From JACRFW01 sp964531745 (GTDB lineage Bacteria > Patescibacteriota > Patescibacteriia > Magasanikbacterales > GWA2-37-8): a stretch of DNA of 16,039 nucleotides. This document shows, in pieces, positions 1-7,128 of this stretch. The notes beneath the pieces are model-generated. The model did no database searches. It saw only the letters and a program-made list of their open reading frames with translations, and was not told the origin of the DNA. Position 1 is the stretch's first letter, and each line of letters begins with the position of its first letter. A program made the translations under genes and the position numbers. The stretch spans positions 1-16,039 of the forward strand of contig CAZHFX010000021.1 in NCBI GenBank assembly GCA_964531745.1, in the 5' to 3' direction.

Positions 1-1
1 A

Positions 2-136
2 TCGGGTGTATATGAGGGTAAAGAGGACGCAGAAGCAAAACGCATACTTACCCAAAGAGTAGAATCCCTTATTTCAACAGAACATCCAAAATGGATTTCA
101 CGACAAGAATATGAAAGCAAAAAAATGAATTCCTAG
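2..136 (+). CDS. C-terminal end of an unknown protein (5' partial)
   Basis: An open frame enters from the left edge and runs 44 codons to a TAG at 134-136. The visible peptide is hydrophilic and charged, including the stretches EGKEDAEAKRIL and ISRQEYESKK, with no motif that I recognise and no membrane segment. The frame stays loosely open after the stop but is broken by further stops (145-147, 233-238), so the fragment could be the tail of an intact gene or part of a decaying one. The window edge prevents a decision. No function is proposed. Confidence 0.35.
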   Translation, partial: SGVYEGKEDAEAKRILTQRVESLISTEHPKWISRQEYESKKMNS

Positions 137-223
137 TTTATTTAGACAGCACAACGCATTTTAGCTAAAAAAGTTCAGAAGCTGTCCGTGTGTACTATCC
201 GTAGAAAAGAATTTGCCGCCAAA

Positions 224-262
224 GGTGAAATGTGATAGCATTTCACCACGAACCAATTCGTG
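224..262. repeat. Two adjoining small hairpins
   Basis: GGTGAAATG at 224-232 is exactly complementary to CATTTCACC at 239-247, leaving a 6-base loop. It is followed directly by CACGAA (247-252) and TTCGTG (257-262) around a CCAA loop. Neither hairpin is followed by a T tract, so they are not intrinsic terminators. They could be a regulatory palindrome or part of a decayed element. No function is assigned. Confidence 0.4.
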
Positions 263-297
263 AAAAACTTGAAATCGTCAAAAAGCGCGCCAGTTGG

Positions 298-344
298 CGG
301 GGCGGGCGGAATTCCTCCCCCACCCCCTCCTTCCGCCCGCCCCG
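298..344. repeat. 14-bp perfect GC-rich inverted repeat
   Basis: CGGGGCGGGCGGAA (298-311) is perfectly complementary to TTCCGCCCGCCCCG (331-344), separated by a 19-base C-rich loop. No T tract follows on either strand. It lies in non-coding sequence and would form a very stable stem. It could be a factor-independent pause or stop, or a repeat dispersed elsewhere in the genome; one window cannot tell. Confidence 0.5.
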
Positions 345-399
345 TTATCCAATTCCCCTAAAATCCGTTCGTATTTTTTCGTAAACGCTGAGCCAAACA

Positions 400-432
400 A
401 AAGACTCTACTACTGCGGAGTCTTTATTTTTT
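400..432 (+). terminator. Intrinsic terminator upstream of folD
   Basis: AAAGACTC (400-407) pairs with GAGTCTTT (418-425), plus one T-G pair, around an 8-base loop, and is followed by ATTTTTTG. This is a classical stem plus U tract on the plus strand. It would end transcription coming from the left before the folD promoter at 462-490. Confidence 0.65.
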
Positions 433-461
433 GTTGAGTGGCGAGCGCCCATGGGTTTTAC

Positions 462-490
462 TTGATTTTTCCCCTAAAAAATGATAGTCT
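462..490 (+). promoter_or_regulatory. Putative folD-dus promoter
   Basis: TTGATT (462-467), a 17-base spacer and TAGTCT (485-490) preceded by TGA, an extended -10 arrangement. The predicted start point near 497 leaves a leader of about 20 bases before the folD ATG. It sits just after a terminator, so it would begin a new transcription unit. The call rests on consensus match and position only. Confidence 0.45.
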
Positions 491-517
491 AAAAGATATT
501 TCATTGTTAAAAACAAT

Positions 518-1372
518 ATGGGAACGCTGATTGACGGCAAAGCGATTGCCAAAAAAATCAACCAAGAAACCGCGAAACGGCTAAAAAAACTCAAACGCCG
601 AGGTATTACTCCCCGGCTGGAAGTTGTTTTGGTCGGCGACGACAAGGCATCGGCGATGTATGACCGGATGAAAGGCGTGGCGGCCGAAAAATTAGGCATA
701 GGCTTCGCTCTCCACCAATTCCCCGCCGCGATAAAAGCGGATAAGCTAATTAAAAAAATAAAGGCTATTCAGAAACGACCCGGCTTGTCCGGCCTGATAA
801 TTCAATTGCCCTTGCCGGAACACCTCTATACGCCTGAAGTTTTGAATACTATCCGCCCGGACGCGGATGTGGACTGCTTGACCGATGCGAACCTCGGGAA
901 ACTGATAATGAAAACCAACACTCTGTTGCCGCCGACGCCGGGGGCGGTGCTAACTATTATTGAAAACTTGAAAATTAAACTGCCCGGTAAAAATGTCACT
1001 ATTGTCGGCATGGGCGCCTTGGTCGGCAAACCGCTCGCCATCATGATGGTTAACGAAGGCGCGAGCGTCACCACCTGCAACAGCCGCACCAAAAATATCA
1101 AAGCCAAATGCCTGGGAGCGGATATTATCGTGACCGGAGTCGGGAAAAAATATCTTCTTACCGGAGACATGGCGCCCCAGGGGGCGGTGGTAATTGACAC
1201 CGGCATTGCTTTTGAAAACGGAAAAGTTTTTGGCGACGTGAATGTCGCCGAAGTGAAGGAGAGCGCCGCCTACGTTACGCCCACCCCGGGCGGCGTCGGG
1301 CCCATTACGGTGGCTCGGCTAATGCTGAATACCGTGCTAATGGCCGAACAGAAGTCTGCTCGCCGGTCATAA
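518..1372 (+). CDS. folD: Bifunctional methylenetetrahydrofolate dehydrogenase / cyclohydrolase
   Basis: FolD interconverts 5,10-methylene-, methenyl- and 10-formyl-tetrahydrofolate in the cytoplasm, supplying one-carbon units for purines and initiator tRNA formylation. The 284-residue length is normal. Visible family marks are the catalytic pair Y48 and K52 (YDRMK), QLPLP at 96-100, the acid D119 in DVD, the Rossmann glycine segment GMGALVGKP at 164-172, and TPTPGGVGPIT near the C-terminus. Three usually constant positions differ: the common PCTP reads PPTP (138-141), the usual GRS at the start of the nucleotide loop reads GMG, and the CHS after the next strand reads CNS. Cofactor binding may therefore differ from textbook NADP use, which is inference. 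ATG 518 is the natural start and has no Shine-Dalgarno. The next gene begins 6 bases after the stop, so the two are probably cotranscribed. Confidence 0.92.
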   Translation: MGTLIDGKAIAKKINQETAKRLKKLKRRGITPRLEVVLVGDDKASAMYDRMKGVAAEKLGIGFALHQFPAAIKADKLIKKIKAIQKRPGLSGLIIQLPLPEHLYTPEVLNTIRPDADVDCLTDANLGKLIMKTNTLLPPTPGAVLTIIENLKIKLPGKNVTIVGMGALVGKPLAIMMVNEGASVTTCNSRTKNIKAKCLGADIIVTGVGKKYLLTGDMAPQGAVVIDTGIAFENGKVFGDVNVAEVKESAAYVTPTPGGVGPITVARLMLNTVLMAEQKSARRS

Positions 1373-1378
1373 ACTAAT

Positions 1379-2353
1379 ATGGCGACCGGCTTCTGGAAAA
1401 AACTCAAAAAACCCATCATGGCCTTGGCGCCCATGGCAAATGTTACCGACTGCGCCTTTCGCCAAATAATCGCGAAATACGGCAAACCGGACGTGATGTG
1501 GACCGAATTTGTTTCCTGCGACGGCCTCCAGTCCAAAGGCCGCGCGAACTTGCTGATTGACTTATCTTTCACCAAAAAAGAACGGCCGATAGTCGCTCAA
1601 ATTTTTGGCGCAAAGCCGGAAAATTTTTATAAAACCGCCTTGCTTTTGCGAGAACTCGGGTTTGATGGCATTGACATCAATATGGGCTGTCCGGACAAAA
1701 ATGTGGAAAAACAGGGCGCGGGAGCGAAACTGATGAAAAATCCGGAACTGGCGCGAGAAATTATCCGCGCCGCTAAACGCGGAGCGGGCGCGCTGCCCGT
1801 GTCGGTGAAAACCAGAATCGGCTACAATAAAAATGAACTGGCGGCGTGGTTGCCGGCGTTGCTGGAAACCGAACCGGCCGCGATCATTATTCATTGCCGC
1901 ACGCGCCAAGAAATGTCGCTCGTGCCGGCGCGCTGGGAACATATCGCCGAGGCAGTTGCCCTGCGCGATAAAGCGGGATCTTCAACCTTGATTCTGGGCA
2001 ATGGCGACGTCGCGAATCTAGACGAAGCCGAAAAAAAAGCGGCCGCCACCGGCGCGGATGGAGTGATGATCGGCCGCGGCATTTTCGGCAACCCGTGGTG
2101 TTTCTGCCGGCCGCCCTTTACTCCATCAATTGAAGATAAACTGCGCGTAATGGTGGAACACACCTATCTGTTTGAAAAGCTCCTGGGCGATCCGCCAACT
2201 GGCGGAAAAGGTTTTAACAACATGAAAAAACATTACAAATCCTACGTCAATGGGTTTGACGGGGCCAAAGACCTGCGCACCCAGCTGATGGAACAAGCGA
2301 AAGACGCGGCGACGGTGGAAAAAATTGTTAACTCCTTTCTACCCAAACGGTAA
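1379..2353 (+). CDS. tRNA-dihydrouridine synthase (Dus family)
   Basis: This flavoenzyme reduces specific uridines in the tRNA D-loop to dihydrouridine, using FMN and NADPH. The 324-residue protein shows the TIM-barrel start MALAPMANVTD (14-24), the active-site cysteine C104 in NMGCP, the FMN-contacting lysine K144 in VSVKTRIGY, H172 in IIHCRTR (the commoner form is HGRTR), and the phosphate-binding segments GNGDV (207-211) and GRGIFGNPW (232-240). The C-terminal helical RNA-binding region follows (about 250-324) and includes an NNMKKHYKSYV stretch typical of bacterial Dus. The subfamily (DusA, B or C) cannot be fixed by eye. It lies 6 bases after folD and likely shares its transcript. Its last 15 bases overlap the convergent gene ending at 2339. 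No Shine-Dalgarno is present. Confidence 0.9.
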   Translation: MATGFWKKLKKPIMALAPMANVTDCAFRQIIAKYGKPDVMWTEFVSCDGLQSKGRANLLIDLSFTKKERPIVAQIFGAKPENFYKTALLLRELGFDGIDINMGCPDKNVEKQGAGAKLMKNPELAREIIRAAKRGAGALPVSVKTRIGYNKNELAAWLPALLETEPAAIIIHCRTRQEMSLVPARWEHIAEAVALRDKAGSSTLILGNGDVANLDEAEKKAAATGADGVMIGRGIFGNPWCFCRPPFTPSIEDKLRVMVEHTYLFEKLLGDPPTGGKGFNNMKKHYKSYVNGFDGAKDLRTQLMEQAKDAATVEKIVNSFLPKR

Positions 2354-3742
2354 TTCTTCCGGCGGAGCCGTGGCTGGCGCTTCTAGCGCGGGGGGGGAAG
2401 CCAGCCGGCGCTTGAGAGGGCTCTCGGAGCTTTCCACCGGCAAACCAGCCGGCGCTTCACCGCGCTTGTACCCGGCTTTCTGCAGAAGCGGCGTCTTCAC
2501 AAACGGCAGTGGGAAATGCCAAATAGTCGCGAGCTCTTCAATATTTAAAATATATCCATTGCAGGTTTTCCATTTCATCTTGCGCTTTTTGAAAACTTTA
2601 ACAAAACTTTTTTTCAATTTATTGCTCTTACGGTGGCTTGAGTCATAGTGCGCGTGGGTGGACATGAAAGGCACCAGGCCATTTCTGTTCTGCTGGTGAA
2701 ATTGATTCATCGCGCCGATAAAACCCTCAATACAGCGCGCTGGATTAAAAACCGCGCTTTGGGCGGCGTACAAAATACGCATTTTTGATTTGAATCCGAT
2801 TTTATCAACTTTGCGTTCAATCAGTTCAACGGTTTCTTTCATTCCCGGAGTAATATTGGCCTTGTCTTCATGCTCGGAATCGTGGCTCTCGCTCGGCTCG
2901 CCGCCAAAAAGCGCGAGAAACAGCTCGGCGCCAAGACTATGGAAAAATGCCATAATTCTATCCGCGAATGACGGCCCGTGAGGCGACTCGCTATGGCCCA
3001 TTAACTCCTTGGCCAATTCTATACCCTCTTCTTTCCAATGGCCGCCGACCGGCTCCACAATCAACTGCATCCAAAAATTTTCCCCGTAGCCGATGCGGCT
3101 GAAGTTTTCCAGAATCGCGGCCATCGGGTCGCTAAAAACCGCGTCCTTGCTTAAATTATATTGAAATTCCGGGTAAGTGCGGATGGGATAGGCGTCGTTT
3201 TCCGACAATTTAAACTCCGCGCCCATCACATCATAATCGGCATTAGGAAAAGAATCCGGAATATTGTCAACATAATCCTCCACCTCGGTAATTTCCGCTT
3301 CCGTATACTGGGCGTAGATAGACGCTTCAACCAAATCGCGAAATTCCGCCTCAGTGCGGATAAGAAATTGGATGTAGCCTTCAATGGAAATAATCTCAAA
3401 ACTAAACCACTTTTGTTTTTTGCCCTGCCAAAATTTTTGGCCGATATCAATGTGGCTCAAGGCGCCGCTCAAATGAGCAAAGATCTGCTCCACCGCTTTG
3501 GGCGTTTGAATGAATAAGGCGGGAATATCCACCGCCAGCAGTACCCAGTTCCAATTTTTGGTATACTTCGCTTTTTCCCGGTACTCGGCCCAGAGTTCGG
3601 CGCCGGCTTTGAAGAAAAAAAAGGCCAACAACGTCCAGCCGCCGAGCGCAAAAAGCGCCAGCGCCGCTCTCGGCACGGATAAACTGACAAACCAACTCCA
3701 GAATGACCAGTCAATCGTTAAACCAAATGGTAGCTCCAACAT
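2339..3742 (-). CDS. Single-TM protein of a CPR type IV secretion-associated type, no ATPase domain
   Basis: 467 residues. A membrane segment covers about 27-46, followed by WNWVLLAVDIPALF (64-77) and PKAVEQIFAHL (81-91), a mixed soluble domain (about 110-260) with IYAQYTEAEITEVEDY, and a second soluble part ending in EELATIWHFP (402-411). The last 28 residues are Pro/Ala-rich and look disordered. From memory, proteins with the PKAVEQIF and TIWHFP signatures occur widely in CPR genomes beside or fused to VirB4/TraG-like ATPases (the DUF8128 type). This is recollection, not a search. No Walker motif is present here and no ATPase gene is adjacent, so its role is open. Start ATG 3742 lies 3 bases after the stop of the small upstream gene, indicating coupling. 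The 3' end overlaps dus by 15 bases. A run of eight G at 2390-2397 makes the C-terminal frame error-prone. Confidence 0.7.
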   Translation of the reverse strand: MLELPFGLTIDWSFWSWFVSLSVPRAALALFALGGWTLLAFFFFKAGAELWAEYREKAKYTKNWNWVLLAVDIPALFIQTPKAVEQIFAHLSGALSHIDIGQKFWQGKKQKWFSFEIISIEGYIQFLIRTEAEFRDLVEASIYAQYTEAEITEVEDYVDNIPDSFPNADYDVMGAEFKLSENDAYPIRTYPEFQYNLSKDAVFSDPMAAILENFSRIGYGENFWMQLIVEPVGGHWKEEGIELAKELMGHSESPHGPSFADRIMAFFHSLGAELFLALFGGEPSESHDSEHEDKANITPGMKETVELIERKVDKIGFKSKMRILYAAQSAVFNPARCIEGFIGAMNQFHQQNRNGLVPFMSTHAHYDSSHRKSNKLKKSFVKVFKKRKMKWKTCNGYILNIEELATIWHFPLPFVKTPLLQKAGYKRGEAPAGLPVESSESPLKRRLASPPALEAPATAPPEELPFG

Positions 3743-3745
3743 ACG

Positions 3746-3919
3746 TTAATGATGGCCGCCGGCGTCAATAATTTTATAGACGGCGCCATAGATAACCAGC
3801 AGGGCGGCGACCGTCCACCACCAGCCATAACCGCCGGAAACATAGCCGGCAATATAGGCCAAAAGGCAAATAAGAGTCGCCACGGCCGAAACGACGTGGC
3901 GAATAACGGTGTCATTCAT
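3746..3919 (-). CDS. Small two-TM membrane protein, unknown function
   Basis: 57 residues starting at ATG 3919 (MNDTVIRHVV). A TTG at 3946 would add 9 residues but lacks support. Two hydrophobic segments, VVSAVATLICLLAYIAGYV and WWWTVAALLVIYGAVYKII, are joined by a short SGGYGW turn, and the chain ends in DAGGHH. I do not recognise the family. The gene ends 3 bases before the start of the 467-residue membrane protein, so the two are almost certainly translated from one message and may work together. A good promoter match lies about 50 bases upstream (3967-4001). No Shine-Dalgarno is present. Confidence 0.6.
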   Translation of the reverse strand: MNDTVIRHVVSAVATLICLLAYIAGYVSGGYGWWWTVAALLVIYGAVYKIIDAGGHH

Positions 3920-3966
3920 ACTCGCAATAAAACAATGAAACAACAAAACTAAATAACGAGAGGCTG

Positions 3967-4001
3967 ATTATAGTATAGCACAAATTGACCCACAAAAACA
4001 A
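3967..4001 (-). promoter_or_regulatory. Putative promoter of the two-gene membrane unit
   Basis: On the minus strand TTGTTT (4001-3996), an 18-base spacer and TATACT (3977-3972) with a preceding TGC, an extended -10. An overlapping alternative is TTGTGG, 17 bases, TATAAT (3972-3967). The stretch TTTGTGCTATACTATAAT closely resembles the one in front of secA. It lies in the 139-base gap between secF and the 57-residue gene. Confidence 0.5.
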
Positions 4002-4058
4002 AATCCACAGACGATTCCCGCCGAGGATCTATATTAGCCAAAAAGAATTAAACAATTA

Positions 4059-4982
4059 CTACCGGCTGGCCGCGCGGCGGCGGACGGACAGACGCTCCAC
4101 CAAGACCAGCAGAGGGCTCGCGATGAAAATGGAAGAGTACGCGCCGCTCGCCATACCGATGAGCAGGGCGAGAGCAAAGGTGTGAATGGTTTCGCCGCCA
4201 AGAAAAAATAAAGCGAAGAGCGGCAAGAGCACCGTGAGAGTGGTATTCACGGAACGCATCAGCGTTTGATTCAAAGCCGCGTTCACAGTGTCGGCAAAAT
4301 TTTCCGCGCTGTGGTGCAGAACATTTTCCCGAATGCGATCATAGACAACGATAGTGTCTGTTACAGAAAAACCAAGCACCGTCAGAAGCGCCAGCACAAA
4401 ATCTGTTTCCACTTCCAGACCCAAGAAACGCCCGAAAAAAACAAAGGCGCCCAAGACCACCAAAATATCATGAACCAGCGCCACAATGGCCAGCAACCCA
4501 TATTGCCAGCTGGCCACCGGACGAGACACCTTGCGGAAAGCGTAGGCAATATAGAGAATAATGGCTACATTCACCCAAATGATGGCCCACTTAGCGCGGC
4601 TTCGGAGCTGTTCGCTCACGGCCGCCCCGATAGTCTGCAGGCTCTCCTCGTGCACCGTGTTGCCGTCTTTGGCAAAAGTTTCCCGCAAGCGTTTGATCAG
4701 AGCCTGGTGCTGGTCTTCGGTCAAAAAAGTGGTGCGAACAATGAAACGATCGGCGCCGCTCGTTTGTACGACGCGCTCTTTGAGCCCGAGATTATCAAGC
4801 ACAACGTTCAGCTCGGTCATGGCCGGCCGATTTTTTGAGAATGAAACTTCCACCAGCGAGCCGCCGGTGAAATCAATGCCATATTTCAGCCCCCAAAAGA
4901 ATAACGCCGCCAAAGCGACAACCACCGTGAGGATGCTCACGGCGAACCAAACTTTGGAATACTTGATAAAAGGGATATTCAT
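4059..4982 (-). CDS. secF: Protein translocase subunit SecF
   Basis: SecF pairs with SecD in the cytoplasmic membrane and uses the proton gradient to help pull translocating chains through SecYEG. The 307-residue length is normal. TM1 covers about 11-31 and leads into GIDFTGG (35-41), the family signature. A short extracytoplasmic domain follows (about 42-130), then a five-TM bundle with VTDTIVVYDRIREN (207-220) and RSVNTT (243-248). These segments hold the conserved aspartates and arginine associated with the RND-type proton path. The gene starts 11 bases after the secD stop, so the two form an operon. No Shine-Dalgarno is visible. It is not fused to SecD, as in most bacteria and unlike Bacillus SecDF. 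Confidence 0.95.
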   Translation of the reverse strand: MNIPFIKYSKVWFAVSILTVVVALAALFFWGLKYGIDFTGGSLVEVSFSKNRPAMTELNVVLDNLGLKERVVQTSGADRFIVRTTFLTEDQHQALIKRLRETFAKDGNTVHEESLQTIGAAVSEQLRSRAKWAIIWVNVAIILYIAYAFRKVSRPVASWQYGLLAIVALVHDILVVLGAFVFFGRFLGLEVETDFVLALLTVLGFSVTDTIVVYDRIRENVLHHSAENFADTVNAALNQTLMRSVNTTLTVLLPLFALFFLGGETIHTFALALLIGMASGAYSSIFIASPLLVLVERLSVRRRAASR

Positions 4983-4993
4983 ACAAACAGCGG

Positions 4994-7048
4994 TTAATCG
5001 CGGCTTTTCTTAAATCCTAGAAAAAGCCAATTGGGTTCTTTAAACCGCGCGAACACCAAGCGCATAATAGTGCGCGTTACCGTAATAGCCGTGAATAAAC
5101 TGACGAGCACGCCGGTGCCAAGCACAACGGCAAACCCCTGGACAAAGCCGGTGCCAAACCAGACCAAGACTGCGCAACTGATAAGCGTCGTAACATGGCC
5201 GTCGCGAATAGACGGCCAGGCGCGCAAAAACGACTCTTCCATAGCCGAGCGTAAACTCTTGCCGAAGCGCAATTCTTCTTTCAAACGCTCAAATACCAAG
5301 ACGTTTGCGTCCACCGCCATGCCAATAGATAGAATGAAACCGGCGATACCGGAGAGAGTGAGGGTTACTCCCAGCGTCTTAAACAACGCCAAGTTGAGCG
5401 CCGCGTAAATGCCCAATGAAAATACCGAGAGCAACCCGGGCAAACGGTAATAAAAAGTCATAAAAAACATAACAAGCAATAACCCGGCCAGCCCAGCCTT
5501 AAAACTTTTGGCCAGCGAATCGGCGCCCAAAGTGGCGTCAACTTTTTGCTGGCTCAAAAGCTCCACCGGCACCGGCAGAGCGCCGGAATTCAGCCGTTGC
5601 GCCAGGAGACGGGCATCGGCGTAACCAAACCCGCCTGTGATAACCGCACTGCCGCTGGTTATTGGTTCATTGACCCGCGGAATGCTGATCGGCTGATTGT
5701 CAAGAAAAATAGCTACCGGCTTGCCGGTGTTGCGCGTGGTAATCTCGGAAAACAGTTTGGTTCCTTCACTGTCAAACTGCAGACTCACCTGCACCTGACC
5801 GGTGCGCGAATCGTCCGTTACCTCAGCACGCTTCAACTGCTTGCCGGAAAGACCGGTGGACTTCCACGGCTCCTGCGGGGGCACAATATCAGTTTTCTGC
5901 TTTAGTTTCAAAAATACGCGGGATAACTGGTACTCTTTCAAAGTTTCCTCGCTCTTCTTATAAATGAGATGAAAACCGAATTTTGTTTCCACCGGCCCGA
6001 CGATGGCGCCAGAGGGGGCATTCCACACGGCATTTTCAAACTCAGCCACCATATCCCCTTTCTTGAACGAACCCAGGTCGCCGCCGCGGGCGCCCGCGCC
6101 CGGCTCGGTGGAATATTTCTTCACCAAATCAACAAAATTTTGAACGGTTATTTCTTTTTTGATCTCAGAGATTTTCGCGGCCGCTGATTCTTTAGAGGAA
6201 TACTGCGCGTTCTCGCACCGCTCCGCGCCTTTGTAACACAACAAAAGGTGAGCGGCGGAAACTCGCTTGCCGCCATCGCGTACAGCCGCCAGCTTCACCA
6301 CGTTCAGACCGTCAAAACTTTTCACCGGAGATGGGCTGGCCTGACCGATCTTCTGCGTTTTAGCCCAGTTATAAAGATCAGGATAAGTGTCAAACGCGAC
6401 AAACCCCAGATCGCCGCCCTTTGATTTTGATTTTTCATCTTCAGAATATCGGGCGACAACCTCCTCAAATTTCTGCCCTTTCCGGACAGCGCCGGCCGCT
6501 TCGGCCGCCTTCTTTTCCTGACCGGCATTAAAGGCGTCCAATTCTTTCTTTTCATTCGCCGTCAAATCGCGCAACGGTTCATTATTTTGTTCTTTAAATT
6601 CTAAAACTGGAGTTTCGCCAATCATTTTGATCGCCTGATTGACGTCAGTCACTCCCGGCAGTTCAACAATGATGCGGTAGCTCTCGCCAACGCGGGTGGT
6701 CTGCACCAACGGTTCCGCGACGCCTAAACCGCCGCGGACGCGGCGTTCAATAACATCGCGCACGCCCTCCACGGCGTTCCCGCGATCAATTGGGACAATT
6801 TGGTCGGTGCGCGCTTGATAGATAAGATGAGCGCCGCCTTGCAAATCAAGCCCAAGATTAAAATTTTTGTCTGGAACATGGGGCAAACCCAATTTTGTCT
6901 TTTCATTCAATCGGTCAATGCCGGTATTGACATACCCTGGTACTACGATAACCACGCTAATAATGCCCAGCGTCAAAAGAGCGATAAATTTGTTTCTCAC
7001 TTGAGATGGCGTATTGCTGGACACGGTGTTTTGCGGTTTTGAAGCCAT
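4994..7048 (-). CDS. secD: Protein translocase subunit SecD with inserted parvulin-type PPIase domains
   Basis: 684 residues from ATG 7048. A longer frame reaches 7144 but would overlap the secA stop and lacks a TM-proximal start. SecD landmarks are TM1 (about 20-38), NLGLDLQGG (64-72), IVELPGV (127-133), TPVLEF (146-151), then W395 with TGLSGKQL, LPVPVELLS (491-499), the TM bundle and GIAGFILSIGMAVDANVLVFERL. Between residues about 152 and 395 the outer P1 domain is enlarged. Residues 261-366 form a complete PPIC/rotamase domain: VSAAHLLL (H267), NFVDLVKKYS, GGDLGSF, and FGFHLIYKK (H360). Residues 190-262 repeat only its second half (FEEVVARYS, GGDLGF), and the FGFH-type histidine is replaced (FDGLNVV), so that copy is probably inactive. 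This suggests a translocation factor that also assists folding outside the membrane. Downstream secF is 11 bases away. A promoter match lies at 7076-7104. Confidence 0.93.
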   Translation of the reverse strand: MASKPQNTVSSNTPSQVRNKFIALLTLGIISVVIVVPGYVNTGIDRLNEKTKLGLPHVPDKNFNLGLDLQGGAHLIYQARTDQIVPIDRGNAVEGVRDVIERRVRGGLGVAEPLVQTTRVGESYRIIVELPGVTDVNQAIKMIGETPVLEFKEQNNEPLRDLTANEKKELDAFNAGQEKKAAEAAGAVRKGQKFEEVVARYSEDEKSKSKGGDLGFVAFDTYPDLYNWAKTQKIGQASPSPVKSFDGLNVVKLAAVRDGGKRVSAAHLLLCYKGAERCENAQYSSKESAAAKISEIKKEITVQNFVDLVKKYSTEPGAGARGGDLGSFKKGDMVAEFENAVWNAPSGAIVGPVETKFGFHLIYKKSEETLKEYQLSRVFLKLKQKTDIVPPQEPWKSTGLSGKQLKRAEVTDDSRTGQVQVSLQFDSEGTKLFSEITTRNTGKPVAIFLDNQPISIPRVNEPITSGSAVITGGFGYADARLLAQRLNSGALPVPVELLSQQKVDATLGADSLAKSFKAGLAGLLLVMFFMTFYYRLPGLLSVFSLGIYAALNLALFKTLGVTLTLSGIAGFILSIGMAVDANVLVFERLKEELRFGKSLRSAMEESFLRAWPSIRDGHVTTLISCAVLVWFGTGFVQGFAVVLGTGVLVSLFTAITVTRTIMRLVFARFKEPNWLFLGFKKSRD

Positions 7049-7075
7049 ACGAAAGCGCTGGAATAAAGTGTGGAA

Positions 7076-7104
7076 ATAGTACTGTATTTGCTCTTTTTTG
7101 GCAA
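7076..7104 (-). promoter_or_regulatory. Putative secDF promoter
   Basis: Minus-strand TTGCCA (7104-7099), a 17-base spacer and TACTAT (7081-7076). The predicted start near 7070 gives a leader of about 22 bases before the secD ATG at 7048. It lies in the 80-base gap after secA, so secDF could be transcribed independently as well as by read-through from secA. Evidence is consensus and spacing only. Confidence 0.5.
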
Positions 7105-7128
7105 GTGGAGGCAGGTGGATAAAAAACC

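Larger units (their letters stand above)
137..517. other. Non-coding or degenerate stretch before folD
   Basis: There is no intact gene in these 381 bases. In the frame of the upstream fragment the sequence reads on through stops at 145-147 and a TGA-TAG pair at 233-238, then stays open from CAT at 239 to a TAA at 359-361. This could be the remnant of a longer gene, but the similarity is not identifiable by eye. The stretch also holds two short hairpins (224-247 and 247-262), a 14-bp GC-rich inverted repeat (298-344), an intrinsic terminator (400-432) and the putative folD promoter (462-490). Confidence 0.4.

Noticed and set aside
2401..2457. 13-base direct repeat CCAGCCGGCGCTT (2401 and 2445)
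   Set aside because: A 44-base offset inside the Pro/Ala-rich tail coding region, out of frame between copies; most likely compositional chance.
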